Shown: piece by piece, positions 34,928 through 42,848 of the stretch
Layout of the letters: the number at the start of each line of letters is the position of its first letter
Position numbering within the stretch: position 1 is the stretch's first letter
DNA from: Azotimanducus chitobiosivorans
Lineage (GTDB): Bacteria; Pseudomonadota; Gammaproteobacteria; Pseudomonadales; Azotimanducaceae
Assembly: GCA_965200235.1 (NCBI GenBank)
Contig: OZ241339.1
Location: forward strand, 806,001 to 870,000
Length of the DNA: 64,000 nucleotides
Reading direction: 5' to 3'
Notes under the pieces: generated by a model
What the model was told of the DNA's origin: nothing
What the model saw: the letters and a program-made list of their open reading frames with translations, nothing else
The model's database searches: none
Translations under genes and position numbers: made by a program

Positions 34928-35677
34928 ATGGACATTGACTTCACCTACCTTTTGACCATGGCGACGCTCGTTGCGTTCGTCATTTGGCTCGGCGATATCG
35001 CCTATCGCCGCGTTGCGCCGCGTTTTGGCCACGCAGTGGCCGAAGCGCGCAACGTCATTGTCGAATACGCGCGATCACTACTGCCCGCGCTTGTTCTGAT
35101 TGTGCTCGTGCGCGGCTTCTTGTACGAACCCTATCAAATCCCCTCCGGATCAATGATCCCAACGCTCGAAATCGGTGATTTTGTGCTGGTCAATAAGCAC
35201 GCGTATGGCGTGCGCTTGCCTGTGCTTGGCACCAAGGTGTTCGATGTCGATGCGCCTGCGCGCGGCGATGTCATGGTGTTCGTGCCGCCGCATGATGATC
35301 GCTATTTCATCAAGCGCGTGATCGGACTGCCGGGCGACCGCGTTGTCTATGTGAACAAGTCGCTTTATGTGAATGGCGAGCGCGTCTCACAGCGCCTTGT
35401 GGACAGTCAAGGCGGCATTCAGGCGTTTGAGGAATCGCTCGGCGAGAATGCGCATCGCATTCACGCGGCGGGTCATCGACCACCGCGCATGCGCCGAGTG
35501 TGGACCGTTCCGGTGGGACATTACTTTGTCATGGGCGACAACCGCGACTTTAGTCAGGACAGCCGTGCTTGGGGCTTCGTCAAGGAAGACAAGGTGGTGG
35601 GCAAGGCGATCGCGATCTGGGCGCACAAGGAAGCCGGCTGGAATCTGCCGACCTTTGCACGCAATAGGTTCTTTTAG
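34928..35677 (+). CDS. lepB: signal peptidase I
   Basis: Cleaves Sec/Tat signal peptides at the periplasmic face. 249 aa. Two N-terminal membrane segments, catalytic S75 (IPSGSMIPTL) and general base K129 (YFIKRVIGLPGD), and the C-terminal box GDNRDFSQDSR. The usual upstream neighbour lepA is missing. A perfect 8-bp hairpin TTGTAGCC-TTC-GGCTACAA (34901-34919) lies just before the start. The stop overlaps the rnc start. Confidence 0.97.
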   Translation: MDIDFTYLLTMATLVAFVIWLGDIAYRRVAPRFGHAVAEARNVIVEYARSLLPALVLIVLVRGFLYEPYQIPSGSMIPTLEIGDFVLVNKHAYGVRLPVLGTKVFDVDAPARGDVMVFVPPHDDRYFIKRVIGLPGDRVVYVNKSLYVNGERVSQRLVDSQGGIQAFEESLGENAHRIHAAGHRPPRMRRVWTVPVGHYFVMGDNRDFSQDSRAWGFVKEDKVVGKAIAIWAHKEAGWNLPTFARNRFF

Positions 35678-36348
35678 TGTCGTGCCCGAAACATCTCGAA
35701 CAAGCATTGGGTTACAGTTTTCGAGACCCGAAACTCTGTGCGAAAGCCCTGCTGCATTCAAGCGCGGGCGGGGCTGCGTTCCAGCGGCTTGAGTACCTCG
35801 GTGATGCGGTGCTGTCGCTCGCCGTCGCTTTGCGGCTCTATGAGCGCCATCCGGATTGGGACGAAGGGCAATTGACCAAGGTGCGCGCTGCCCTTGTGCA
35901 AAAGTCGTATCTCACGGATCTGGCGGAGCGAATCGGGCTGAATTGCCACCTGCGGGTGTCGGGCCACCTTGGAACCTTGCCTGCGCGCGAAGGCGGGCAA
36001 GGTGTCCTGGCGGACGCCTTTGAAGCCTTGCTCGGCGCGGTGCAGCTTGACAGCGGCCTTGATGAAGTGCTGCGCATCGTAGACCGTCTATTCGATGAGG
36101 CAGGCATTGATCGCGCTGGGCATCCCAAGTCCGAGCTTCAAGAGTGGATGCAGGCGCGTGGACAGCCGCTGCCAGCGTATCGGGAAGTTTCGCGCAGCGG
36201 CGCAGACCATGCGCTCTTCTTTGAAGTCGAGTGCGAGTTTCCCTCATCTGGCATGCGTTTCTCCGGCAGTGGGCGGAGTTTGAAGGAAGCCGAATCCGAG
36301 GCGGCGGAGCGGGCTTTGCATCATGTGCGGAGCGCTTCGGGCGCGTGA
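35677..36348 (+). CDS. rnc: ribonuclease III
   Basis: Double-strand-specific RNase for rRNA and mRNA processing. 223 aa. The signature is QRLEYLGDAVL; the first residue is Gln where E. coli has Glu, a substitution the family pattern permits. The later acids in LADAFEALLG (E. coli D114/E117 equivalents) are intact. The C-terminal dsRNA-binding domain begins HPKSELQEWMQ. GTG start; GTGA overlap with era. Confidence 0.96.
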   Translation: MSCPKHLEQALGYSFRDPKLCAKALLHSSAGGAAFQRLEYLGDAVLSLAVALRLYERHPDWDEGQLTKVRAALVQKSYLTDLAERIGLNCHLRVSGHLGTLPAREGGQGVLADAFEALLGAVQLDSGLDEVLRIVDRLFDEAGIDRAGHPKSELQEWMQARGQPLPAYREVSRSGADHALFFEVECEFPSSGMRFSGSGRSLKEAESEAAERALHHVRSASGA

Positions 36349-37277
36349 GCGCTGAAGTTGCCGGCGAAGCACCCCGCTTCGGCTATGTGGCGGTGGTCGG
36401 ACGTCCGAACGTCGGTAAGTCAACGCTTGTCAATCGGCTCGTTGGCGCCAAAATCAGCATTGTGTCGAGGCGCGCACAGACCACCCGCGCCTCGGTCTTG
36501 GGGATTTGCACACGCGGTCATATTCAAGCGGCGCTCATTGATACGCCCGGCGTACATGAGGATGCACGCCGGGTGCTGAATCGGGCAATGGTACGAAACG
36601 CGCTTTCCGCGATCGAAAATGCGGATGTCGGTGTGTTTTTGGCCGAAGCGACGGGCGTTCGGGCACTTGATCGCACCGTGCTTGATCGCGTGATGCGTGT
36701 CAAAAAAGCAAGCGCACTGCCGTGGATATGCTGTCTGACCAAAAGTGACTTGGTGCGGCCCCGCGAGCGGCTGCTTGAGCATATAGCAGCGGTCAATGCC
36801 CTTGGGGACTGGCATGCCATCATTCCAGTGAGCGCCCGCAAGGACCAAGGCGTGTCGGATCTAGAAGAGCATGTGGGGGCGCTCCTGCCAAACGGCCCGC
36901 ACCACTTTCCAAGAGACCACCTCTCGGACAGGTCAGTGAGATTCATGGCGGGTGAGATCGTTCGTGAACAGCTCATGCGTCAGCTCGGCGATGAAGTGCC
37001 GCACAGGACAGCGGTGCAAATTGAAGCATTTAAGGAGTCCAGGAAGATCGTTCATATCAGCGCGGCGATTGTCGTCGAGCGTGGAGGGCAGAAGGCCATT
37101 GTGATCGGCGCCAAGGGCGAGCGGCTCAAATCCATTGGCAGCAAGGCGCGCACTGGCATTGAAACGCTGCTTGGAAGGCAAGTGAATCTCAAGCTGTGGG
37201 TGCGGGTGCGTCCCAATTGGTCCAACTCTGAAAAAGCAGTGCGGGCGCTCGGCATTGATGAAACACATGACAGTTGA
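36345..37277 (+). CDS. era: GTPase Era
   Basis: 16S rRNA-binding GTPase for 30S assembly. 310 aa. G1 is GRPNVGKST (19-27), G3 is DTPG, and G4 is TKSD instead of the common NKxD. The C-terminal KH domain has KAIVIGAKGERLKSIG. GTG 36345 chosen since it couples to the rnc stop and the family starts shortly before the G1 loop. Confidence 0.97.
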   Translation: MSAEVAGEAPRFGYVAVVGRPNVGKSTLVNRLVGAKISIVSRRAQTTRASVLGICTRGHIQAALIDTPGVHEDARRVLNRAMVRNALSAIENADVGVFLAEATGVRALDRTVLDRVMRVKKASALPWICCLTKSDLVRPRERLLEHIAAVNALGDWHAIIPVSARKDQGVSDLEEHVGALLPNGPHHFPRDHLSDRSVRFMAGEIVREQLMRQLGDEVPHRTAVQIEAFKESRKIVHISAAIVVERGGQKAIVIGAKGERLKSIGSKARTGIETLLGRQVNLKLWVRVRPNWSNSEKAVRALGIDETHDS

Positions 37278-37283
37278 GCACAG

Positions 37284-37976
37284 ATGAACGTTGAGCGTGT
37301 GCGTAGCGAGGCCGCTTATGTGCTGCATGCCTGGCCATATCGTGAGACTTCGAGCATCCTCGACGTGCTGAGCGAAACGCATGGACGGGTGCGCGTCATT
37401 GCGCGCGGCGCGAAACGCGCCAAGGGCGGACAGGCGTTGCGTCCCTTCAACCGCTTGGCGCTGTCATGGTCTGGGCGCGAGGAGCTCAAATCGCTGCAGC
37501 AGCATGAGCTCTTGCGTCATCGATGGCTGCAGGGCGATGCGCTACTGTCCGGGCTCTATGCAAATGAAATCACATTGCGGGCATTGCGTCGATACAAGGC
37601 CGAAGAATTCCTTTTCGATGCCTACGAGAGGATGCTCGACGAGGTGCTTGCTGCGCGTGCGGCGGCAGAGCAAGCTGTGCCGCTTCGCCGTTACGAGCTC
37701 GCACTGCTATCGGCGATCGGCTATGGCCTCAATCTTGCCGTGGACTGTGAAGGGGCTGACCTGAGTTCGCGGCGAAGCTATCAGTTTGACGCGAGCCTCG
37801 GCTTGGTGCCAGCCGACACTGGTCGCCAAGCTTTCTCAGGTGAGTCGCTGCTCGCAATTGCTGCTTGCTGCTTTGAGGATGTGGAAGTCAGGCGCGCGGC
37901 CAAGCTGCTCACACGCACGGCAATCGCGCCGCATATTGGACCGGCGCCGCTAATGAGTCGCGGTTTGCACGAATAG
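37284..37976 (+). CDS. recO: DNA repair protein RecO
   Basis: Helps load RecA at gaps with RecR. 230 aa. The N-terminal OB fold starts AAYVLHAWPYRETSSILDV and has RVIARGAKRAKGG. Gene order lepB-rnc-era-recO is conserved; pdxJ, which often follows, is not here and adk follows instead. Confidence 0.94.
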   Translation: MNVERVRSEAAYVLHAWPYRETSSILDVLSETHGRVRVIARGAKRAKGGQALRPFNRLALSWSGREELKSLQQHELLRHRWLQGDALLSGLYANEITLRALRRYKAEEFLFDAYERMLDEVLAARAAAEQAVPLRRYELALLSAIGYGLNLAVDCEGADLSSRRSYQFDASLGLVPADTGRQAFSGESLLAIAACCFEDVEVRRAAKLLTRTAIAPHIGPAPLMSRGLHE

Positions 37977-38031
37977 CGGCGAACTCATGCGGGTATACTC
38001 GCGAGCTTTGCGTGAGCCTCGTGAAGCGTTC

Positions 38032-38685
38032 ATGAATATCATTTTGCTTGGGCCGCCGGGTGCCGGCAAGGGCACGCAAGCGCAGTACATGTGCGAGACC
38101 TTCGGTTTTCGTCAGGTGTCCACTGGCGATATGCTGCGCGAGGCAATTGCGGCGGGCACCGAACTCGGCGAGCAGGTCGAGTCGATCTTGAGCGCGGGCG
38201 ACCTTGTGCCCGACGATGTCATTATTCGGCTGGTACTTGAATTGGTGAAGGCATCGACTATAGGGCACCTGTTCGATGGCGTGCCGAGGACTGTGGCGCA
38301 AGCCGAGGGCTTGCGCGAAGGCGGCGTGCCGATCAATCTCGTTCTGGAATTCACATTGCCCGATCAACTGGTCGTCGAGCGGCTTGGCGGGCGTCGTGTG
38401 CATCCGGGTTCGGGACGTGTCTACCATCTGCAGCATCGGCCGCCGCGGTCTGCTGGTGTTGACGACGTGACCGGAGAGCCGATCGTTCAGCGCCCCGATG
38501 ATCGCGAGGACACGGTGAGGGCGCGTCTTTCGGTGTATCGAGAACAGACCATGCCGCTCATTGACTATTATGAGCGGGCGGCGGCCGATGGCCTCGTGCG
38601 CTACGTGCGCATTTCGGCAGATGATAACTTTGCTGCCATCCGCGAACAGGTTGAGTCAGTTGTTCGAGACTGCGCAGGCTCCTAG
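38032..38685 (+). CDS. adk: adenylate kinase
   Basis: Interconverts AMP+ATP and 2 ADP. 217 aa. P-loop GPPGAGKGT (7-15), STGDMLREA, and a full-length LID without zinc cysteines. The last residues CAGS and the stop TAG are encoded by a 27-bp sequence (38672-38698) that recurs at 59785-59811 next to element R2, so the native C-terminus may have been altered. A possible -10 TATACT is at 37994-37999. Confidence 0.97.
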   Translation: MNIILLGPPGAGKGTQAQYMCETFGFRQVSTGDMLREAIAAGTELGEQVESILSAGDLVPDDVIIRLVLELVKASTIGHLFDGVPRTVAQAEGLREGGVPINLVLEFTLPDQLVVERLGGRRVHPGSGRVYHLQHRPPRSAGVDDVTGEPIVQRPDDREDTVRARLSVYREQTMPLIDYYERAAADGLVRYVRISADDNFAAIREQVESVVRDCAGS

Positions 38686-38721
38686 ACATTATGTCTAGGG
38701 CATAGTGTGAACACGCCCTAG
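38684..38721. terminator. bidirectional inverted-repeat region between adk and moeA
   Basis: Two nested palindromes between convergent genes: CTAGACATTATGTCTAG (38682-38698) and CTAGGGC...GCCCTAG (38695-38721). Both gene stops (adk TAG, moeA TAG) lie inside the CTAG ends. There is no T-run, so either an unusual terminator or repeat-derived. Confidence 0.5.
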
Positions 38722-39932
38722 CCTAATAATCCGGCGAAGGGCAGAATTGATACTCGTTCGCCGGAAGCGCGCACATTCACTCCGGGTTCGAGCTTGATAA
38801 GGCAGTTGGCATCACGAAAACTGCCGATGCGGTTGGAGCCTTGGCTGCCAGTAGGCGCAACATGCAGGCCGTCGCGCTGTTGTGAATAGCGGCCGCGTTG
38901 AAAATCGGTTCTCGTGGCGGAAGGTTCGATAGCGACGTCGAGCATGGCATCGACCTCGATCGGCGCCGGTGCGTGGCCGCCAGCGAGCGTGCGGATAGCG
39001 GGTGCGACGAACAGCAAAAACGTCACGACTGCGGACGCTGGATTGCCCGGCAGCCCCATGAAAAGACAGTTCCCGATGCGCCCGCTCGCAAAGGGCTTGC
39101 CGGGCTTGATGGCGACGCGCCAGAATTCGATGCTGCCGAGCGTCTCGACGACATTGCGTACATAGTCGGACTCGCCGACCGACACGCCGCCCGACGTGAT
39201 GAGCATGTCGTGCTGCTGCGCTGCGCGGCCAAGTGCGGCGTGCAACTGCGCTCGGTCATCGGAGAGAATACCGAGGTCTCGAACGTGCGCGGGCAGGTTC
39301 GCGCTTACACTTCGCAGCATGAGCCGGTTCGACTCAAATATCTGGCCGTAGGCGAGCGCTGTGCCCGGCGCGCGCAGCTCATCGCCGGTGGCAAAGACGC
39401 CGATCTTTGGGCGCGTGAACACGGACAATGTTTCGATGCCGCAAGCCGCCGCCCATCCGAGTTCGAAGGCGCGCAATTGGTCACTGCGCGCAAAGATTTG
39501 GCTGCCTTTCTTGACATCGTCGCCGACAGGTCGCATGTGGCGATTTGGCGATGGGGTCTTGTTGAAGACAACATGCGTGTCGGTATGCTCGGCGTCCTCT
39601 TGCGCAATGACGGTATCAGCGCCGTTCGGTATGGCGGCGCCGGTGAAGATGCGCACTGCGCCACGAGTCAGCTTTCCGTGCCAGGGCCGGCCTGCGAAGC
39701 TTGTGCCAATCACTTGCAGCGCAAAGGGTGGTGCGCCGCGCCACACCGGGTCTTGAGTATTCACTGCGTAGCCGTCCATTGCCGAGTTGTCGAACGGCGG
39801 CAAATCAACAGGCGCTGAAACATCCTCGGCGAGAATCCGCCCGAGCGCGTCAGGCACGGCAATGCGTTCTGTTTCAGTGATCGGCGCGATGCCACCGAGC
39901 AGGCGCTGCCGCGCCTCTTCGATTCGAAGCAC
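38718..39932 (-). CDS. moeA: molybdopterin molybdenumtransferase
   Basis: Inserts molybdate into adenylyl-molybdopterin. 404 aa. Hallmarks are LPPFDNSAMDGYA, VFATGDEL, and TSGGVSVGESDYVR, with IKPGKPFASG and GLPGNPASA. Starts with GTG. A molybdenum hydroxylase subunit is encoded at the right end of the window, a plausible user of this cofactor. Confidence 0.97.
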   Translation of the reverse strand: MLRIEEARQRLLGGIAPITETERIAVPDALGRILAEDVSAPVDLPPFDNSAMDGYAVNTQDPVWRGAPPFALQVIGTSFAGRPWHGKLTRGAVRIFTGAAIPNGADTVIAQEDAEHTDTHVVFNKTPSPNRHMRPVGDDVKKGSQIFARSDQLRAFELGWAAACGIETLSVFTRPKIGVFATGDELRAPGTALAYGQIFESNRLMLRSVSANLPAHVRDLGILSDDRAQLHAALGRAAQQHDMLITSGGVSVGESDYVRNVVETLGSIEFWRVAIKPGKPFASGRIGNCLFMGLPGNPASAVVTFLLFVAPAIRTLAGGHAPAPIEVDAMLDVAIEPSATRTDFQRGRYSQQRDGLHVAPTGSQGSNRIGSFRDANCLIKLEPGVNVRASGERVSILPFAGLLG

Positions 39933-40011
39933 TTGTCATTCTCAAGAGGCCAAACTCCGAAGCATAGTAGACTGCCACGCCAGCGAGCGCCATGCTGATC
40001 GCCGGTGACAT

Positions 40012-40674
40012 GTGAGCGACCATATCCTTGCAATAGAAACTTCAAGCGATGCCTGTTCGGTGGCGGTTCGAGACGGGGCGCGTGTGATTGCGCGCGAAGA
40101 AGTGCTGCCGCGCCGGCATCAAGAACGCTTGCCAGTGTTGATTCATGAACTCATGGAAGAATCCGGGGTAAGGCGTGCGTCTCTTGATGCGATCGTATTC
40201 GGTCGCGGGCCGGGTTCCTTCACCGGCCTTCGTCTCGCTGCGGCGACGGCGCAAGCTTGGGGAATGGCGGGCAGGCTGCCTGTCTATCCGGTGTCAAGCC
40301 TTGCAGCGATTGCGCTACGAGCCGTTTGGGCGCGCCGCGATTCGACGCAAGCGCTGAACATTTGTACCATCGTCAAGGCGCGCGCCGGCGAAGTGTATGT
40401 CGGGAACTTTGCTTGGGATGGTCAAACCCTTCAATCAACCGCTACCGAGCGGCGAGCACAAGCGATAGAAGTTGCGTTTGATACGAATGTCGACCTGGCG
40501 GTTGGCGATGGCTGCCTTGAAGTGGATTGCGGGCAGATACCGAATGAGCCTCGCCTGCTCCCAAGCGCCGAAGCGGTGCTCGCGCTCATCAAGACGGCGG
40601 AGGCGTGCGAAGCGGCTTATGCGCTGCCTGTCTACTTGCAAGCTGATGCTGACTGGGGGGCGAAGACTCGCTGA
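40012..40674 (+). CDS. tsaB: tRNA t6A synthesis protein TsaB
   Basis: Partner of TsaD/TsaE in making threonylcarbamoyl-A37 in ANN-decoding tRNAs. 220 aa. It has LAIETSSDACSVAV, HQERLPVLIHEL and GRGPGSFTGLRLA. GTG start. The last 86 bp overlap the convergent plsB coding sequence, in the opposite strand. Confidence 0.95.
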   Translation: MSDHILAIETSSDACSVAVRDGARVIAREEVLPRRHQERLPVLIHELMEESGVRRASLDAIVFGRGPGSFTGLRLAAATAQAWGMAGRLPVYPVSSLAAIALRAVWARRDSTQALNICTIVKARAGEVYVGNFAWDGQTLQSTATERRAQAIEVAFDTNVDLAVGDGCLEVDCGQIPNEPRLLPSAEAVLALIKTAEACEAAYALPVYLQADADWGAKTR

Positions 40675-42838
40675 GCGCCTTGAACACCTTGTGTGGCAGG
40701 CACGATTGAATGGCTGAGATCAACTGTTCGGCGCAAGCAGTGTGGTGAATCCCATGGTCGGTCGCACTGATCACCGATGCACTCAGCAGGGCGTGCGCTG
40801 AGAGCCTCGCTGTTTCTTGGTTGACAGGCTCGGTAAGCCGGTTATCAAGCAGCACGGCTCGTTGAAGGCTCTTTGCGATCAATGACGCGAGATTCGTGGG
40901 TCGTTCCTCAGCGGCCTTCAATACGAGCAGGTGGCGCTCAAGGTTCGGGCGCAGCAGTGCTTTGAGGCGCGCTTGGTGCACCGGTGCTTGGCATGCAGTG
41001 TTCGCACGGATGTGCGCACGGCAACGCTCAATGTCCCCCGCGCTCGGCCTCTCCATGTGAAGCTCTTGGGCAAGCATGTCGAGCAGCGGCGACTCCACGT
41101 CAATCGAATCGTTCATCGAGAGCAGGGAAGGCAGGGCGAGACCGTGCAGGGCGTTGTTCCTGTGCCACAGCAGCAGTCGCTCTCCTTTGACGGTGACAGA
41201 GAGCCAGCGAGCACCAGCGAACCGCTCGAATCTCACCAGCGATTGGCGTATGCCGGCGAGGATGCACGATTCGACATCGTCTGCCATCACTTCAAAACCG
41301 CTGCCGTCAAGCCAGTCAATGTAGACATCAAGCTGTGTTCTCGCGACTGATACATCCAATCGACGTTTGCCAGCGAACACAAGGGCAAGCAGATGCGTGC
41401 TGGTCAACATGAGCTGCTCGTTGATCTTGCGGAGTAGCGTGGGCGCGAGTTCGCCAGCGGCGAGGGCGGCGGTTGAATCGAGCAGCACCGGTTCGCCGAA
41501 AGCGATGCCGACCTGTCCGAGGCCATCGCGCAAGCGAACGAAGCTTTTCAGCGCATCCAGCCACGATTCGCCGCGCTTGCCCGCGCCGCTGCGCTCATCG
41601 GCATAGCTCGCGCCGTCGAGCACGCGCTCGTAGGCGTATCGCACCGGCACCAGCGCGAGTGGCCTTGGCGGCGCGGCGCGGGCGGCGCCTAAGGTAATCT
41701 CCAACATGCCGTGCTTCGCTGGCATGAGAAAGCCCGTCCGGCTGCGCGAGCCTTCGAGAAAGAATTCAACTGTGTGGCCGCGCATGAGGATCAGGCGAAG
41801 GTAGTGCGTGATGAGGCTTCGATACAAGTCATCGCCACGAAAGCTGCGTCGAATGAACACCGCGCCGCAATGTCGCAGCAGCTTGCCAAGAATCGGCAGA
41901 TTCAGATTGTCGCCAGCGGCGATGTGCGGCAGCGCAAGTCCTTGGTCATAGAGGACATAGGAGAGCACGATATAGTCGAGATGGCTTTGATGGCAAGGTA
42001 GGTAGACGAGGTTCGCTGATTGCGCATGTCGCCGAATCGCGTCCAGGCTGCGCACATCGAGCGACGTGTTCGCCCACTTCAAGCACCAGCTCGCGAATCG
42101 ATACACCACGCGCAAGGTGATCGCCGAGAAGTCCGAGACCATGCCTGCGAGCAGGCGGCGGGCGTGTCGTTCAATGCGAGCGACCGGTGTACTGGTCGCC
42201 GCGGCACGCCGCTTGATTTCACCCCGTACTTCGCGTTGCGAGAGCACAATTGCCAGTGCTTGGCGTTTGAGCGACAGTTCGGGACCGAGCAGCATGAGGC
42301 GCTGATTCTTGAAGACGATGCGAACGAGCCGCGCTGTTCGTCGAAGCGCACGCTTCTGATCGGTCTGTCCATTCAGCAACTCGCCAAGATTGATAGGCGG
42401 CGCACAGACGACCTGCACCATCTTGCGGTTGACGAGCACTTCAAGGCATCGTCTGGCACGCGAAGTCGGCACCCATCGCTCCGACAGCAAGAGTTTGGCG
42501 AGCGACCCCTTGTAGCCCGGTGAGCGGCTCCAGAAGACGCTGACAGGAATAATCTCCACGGATTCGCCGAGTGCCGCGAGTTGATGTGCGCTGCGCAACG
42601 CGTGCGGATACGAAGTCATGACACCGCGACGCTTGAACCAGCTGGTATCCTCGCTGAACGCTGCGCAGCACTCGGCATTGGTGCCAATGGCATTGGTTAG
42701 TACCGCGAGATCGGAGAGCGATGTGCGCGGCAGAAGAAAGAGGCGCCTGGTGTTCGATAACGCCGCAGGTGCGCCTTGTACATCGGCGTGAATGAGCACT
42801 CCGAGCAGGCGCTTGAGGAATGTGAAGCGCCGGGTCAT
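40589..42838 (-). CDS. plsB: glycerol-3-phosphate 1-O-acyltransferase PlsB
   Basis: First acylation of phospholipid synthesis at the inner membrane. 749 aa, shorter than E. coli PlsB. The acyltransferase blocks are HQSHLDY (catalytic H and D), FIRRSFRGDDLYRS, VEFFLEGSRSRTG and LVPVRYAYERV. It starts 10 bp after the RND transporter stop on the same strand. The C-terminus, about 28 codons, overlaps tsaB on the other strand. Confidence 0.96.
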   Translation of the reverse strand: MTRRFTFLKRLLGVLIHADVQGAPAALSNTRRLFLLPRTSLSDLAVLTNAIGTNAECCAAFSEDTSWFKRRGVMTSYPHALRSAHQLAALGESVEIIPVSVFWSRSPGYKGSLAKLLLSERWVPTSRARRCLEVLVNRKMVQVVCAPPINLGELLNGQTDQKRALRRTARLVRIVFKNQRLMLLGPELSLKRQALAIVLSQREVRGEIKRRAAATSTPVARIERHARRLLAGMVSDFSAITLRVVYRFASWCLKWANTSLDVRSLDAIRRHAQSANLVYLPCHQSHLDYIVLSYVLYDQGLALPHIAAGDNLNLPILGKLLRHCGAVFIRRSFRGDDLYRSLITHYLRLILMRGHTVEFFLEGSRSRTGFLMPAKHGMLEITLGAARAAPPRPLALVPVRYAYERVLDGASYADERSGAGKRGESWLDALKSFVRLRDGLGQVGIAFGEPVLLDSTAALAAGELAPTLLRKINEQLMLTSTHLLALVFAGKRRLDVSVARTQLDVYIDWLDGSGFEVMADDVESCILAGIRQSLVRFERFAGARWLSVTVKGERLLLWHRNNALHGLALPSLLSMNDSIDVESPLLDMLAQELHMERPSAGDIERCRAHIRANTACQAPVHQARLKALLRPNLERHLLVLKAAEERPTNLASLIAKSLQRAVLLDNRLTEPVNQETARLSAHALLSASVISATDHGIHHTACAEQLISAIQSCLPHKVFKALSESSPPSQHQLASRQAAHKPLRTPPPS

Positions 42839-42848
42839 GCTGTGCTAT

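Noticed and set aside
35677..36348. RNase III with Gln in place of the first signature Glu as a possible inactive enzyme
   Set aside because: The family signature allows Gln there and the remaining catalytic acids are present.
36345..37277. Era G4 motif TKSD as a defect
   Set aside because: TKxD is a tolerated variant of NKxD in GTPases.
38898..39818. 306-aa open frame antisense to moeA
   Set aside because: No recognisable motif, entirely within a conserved gene.
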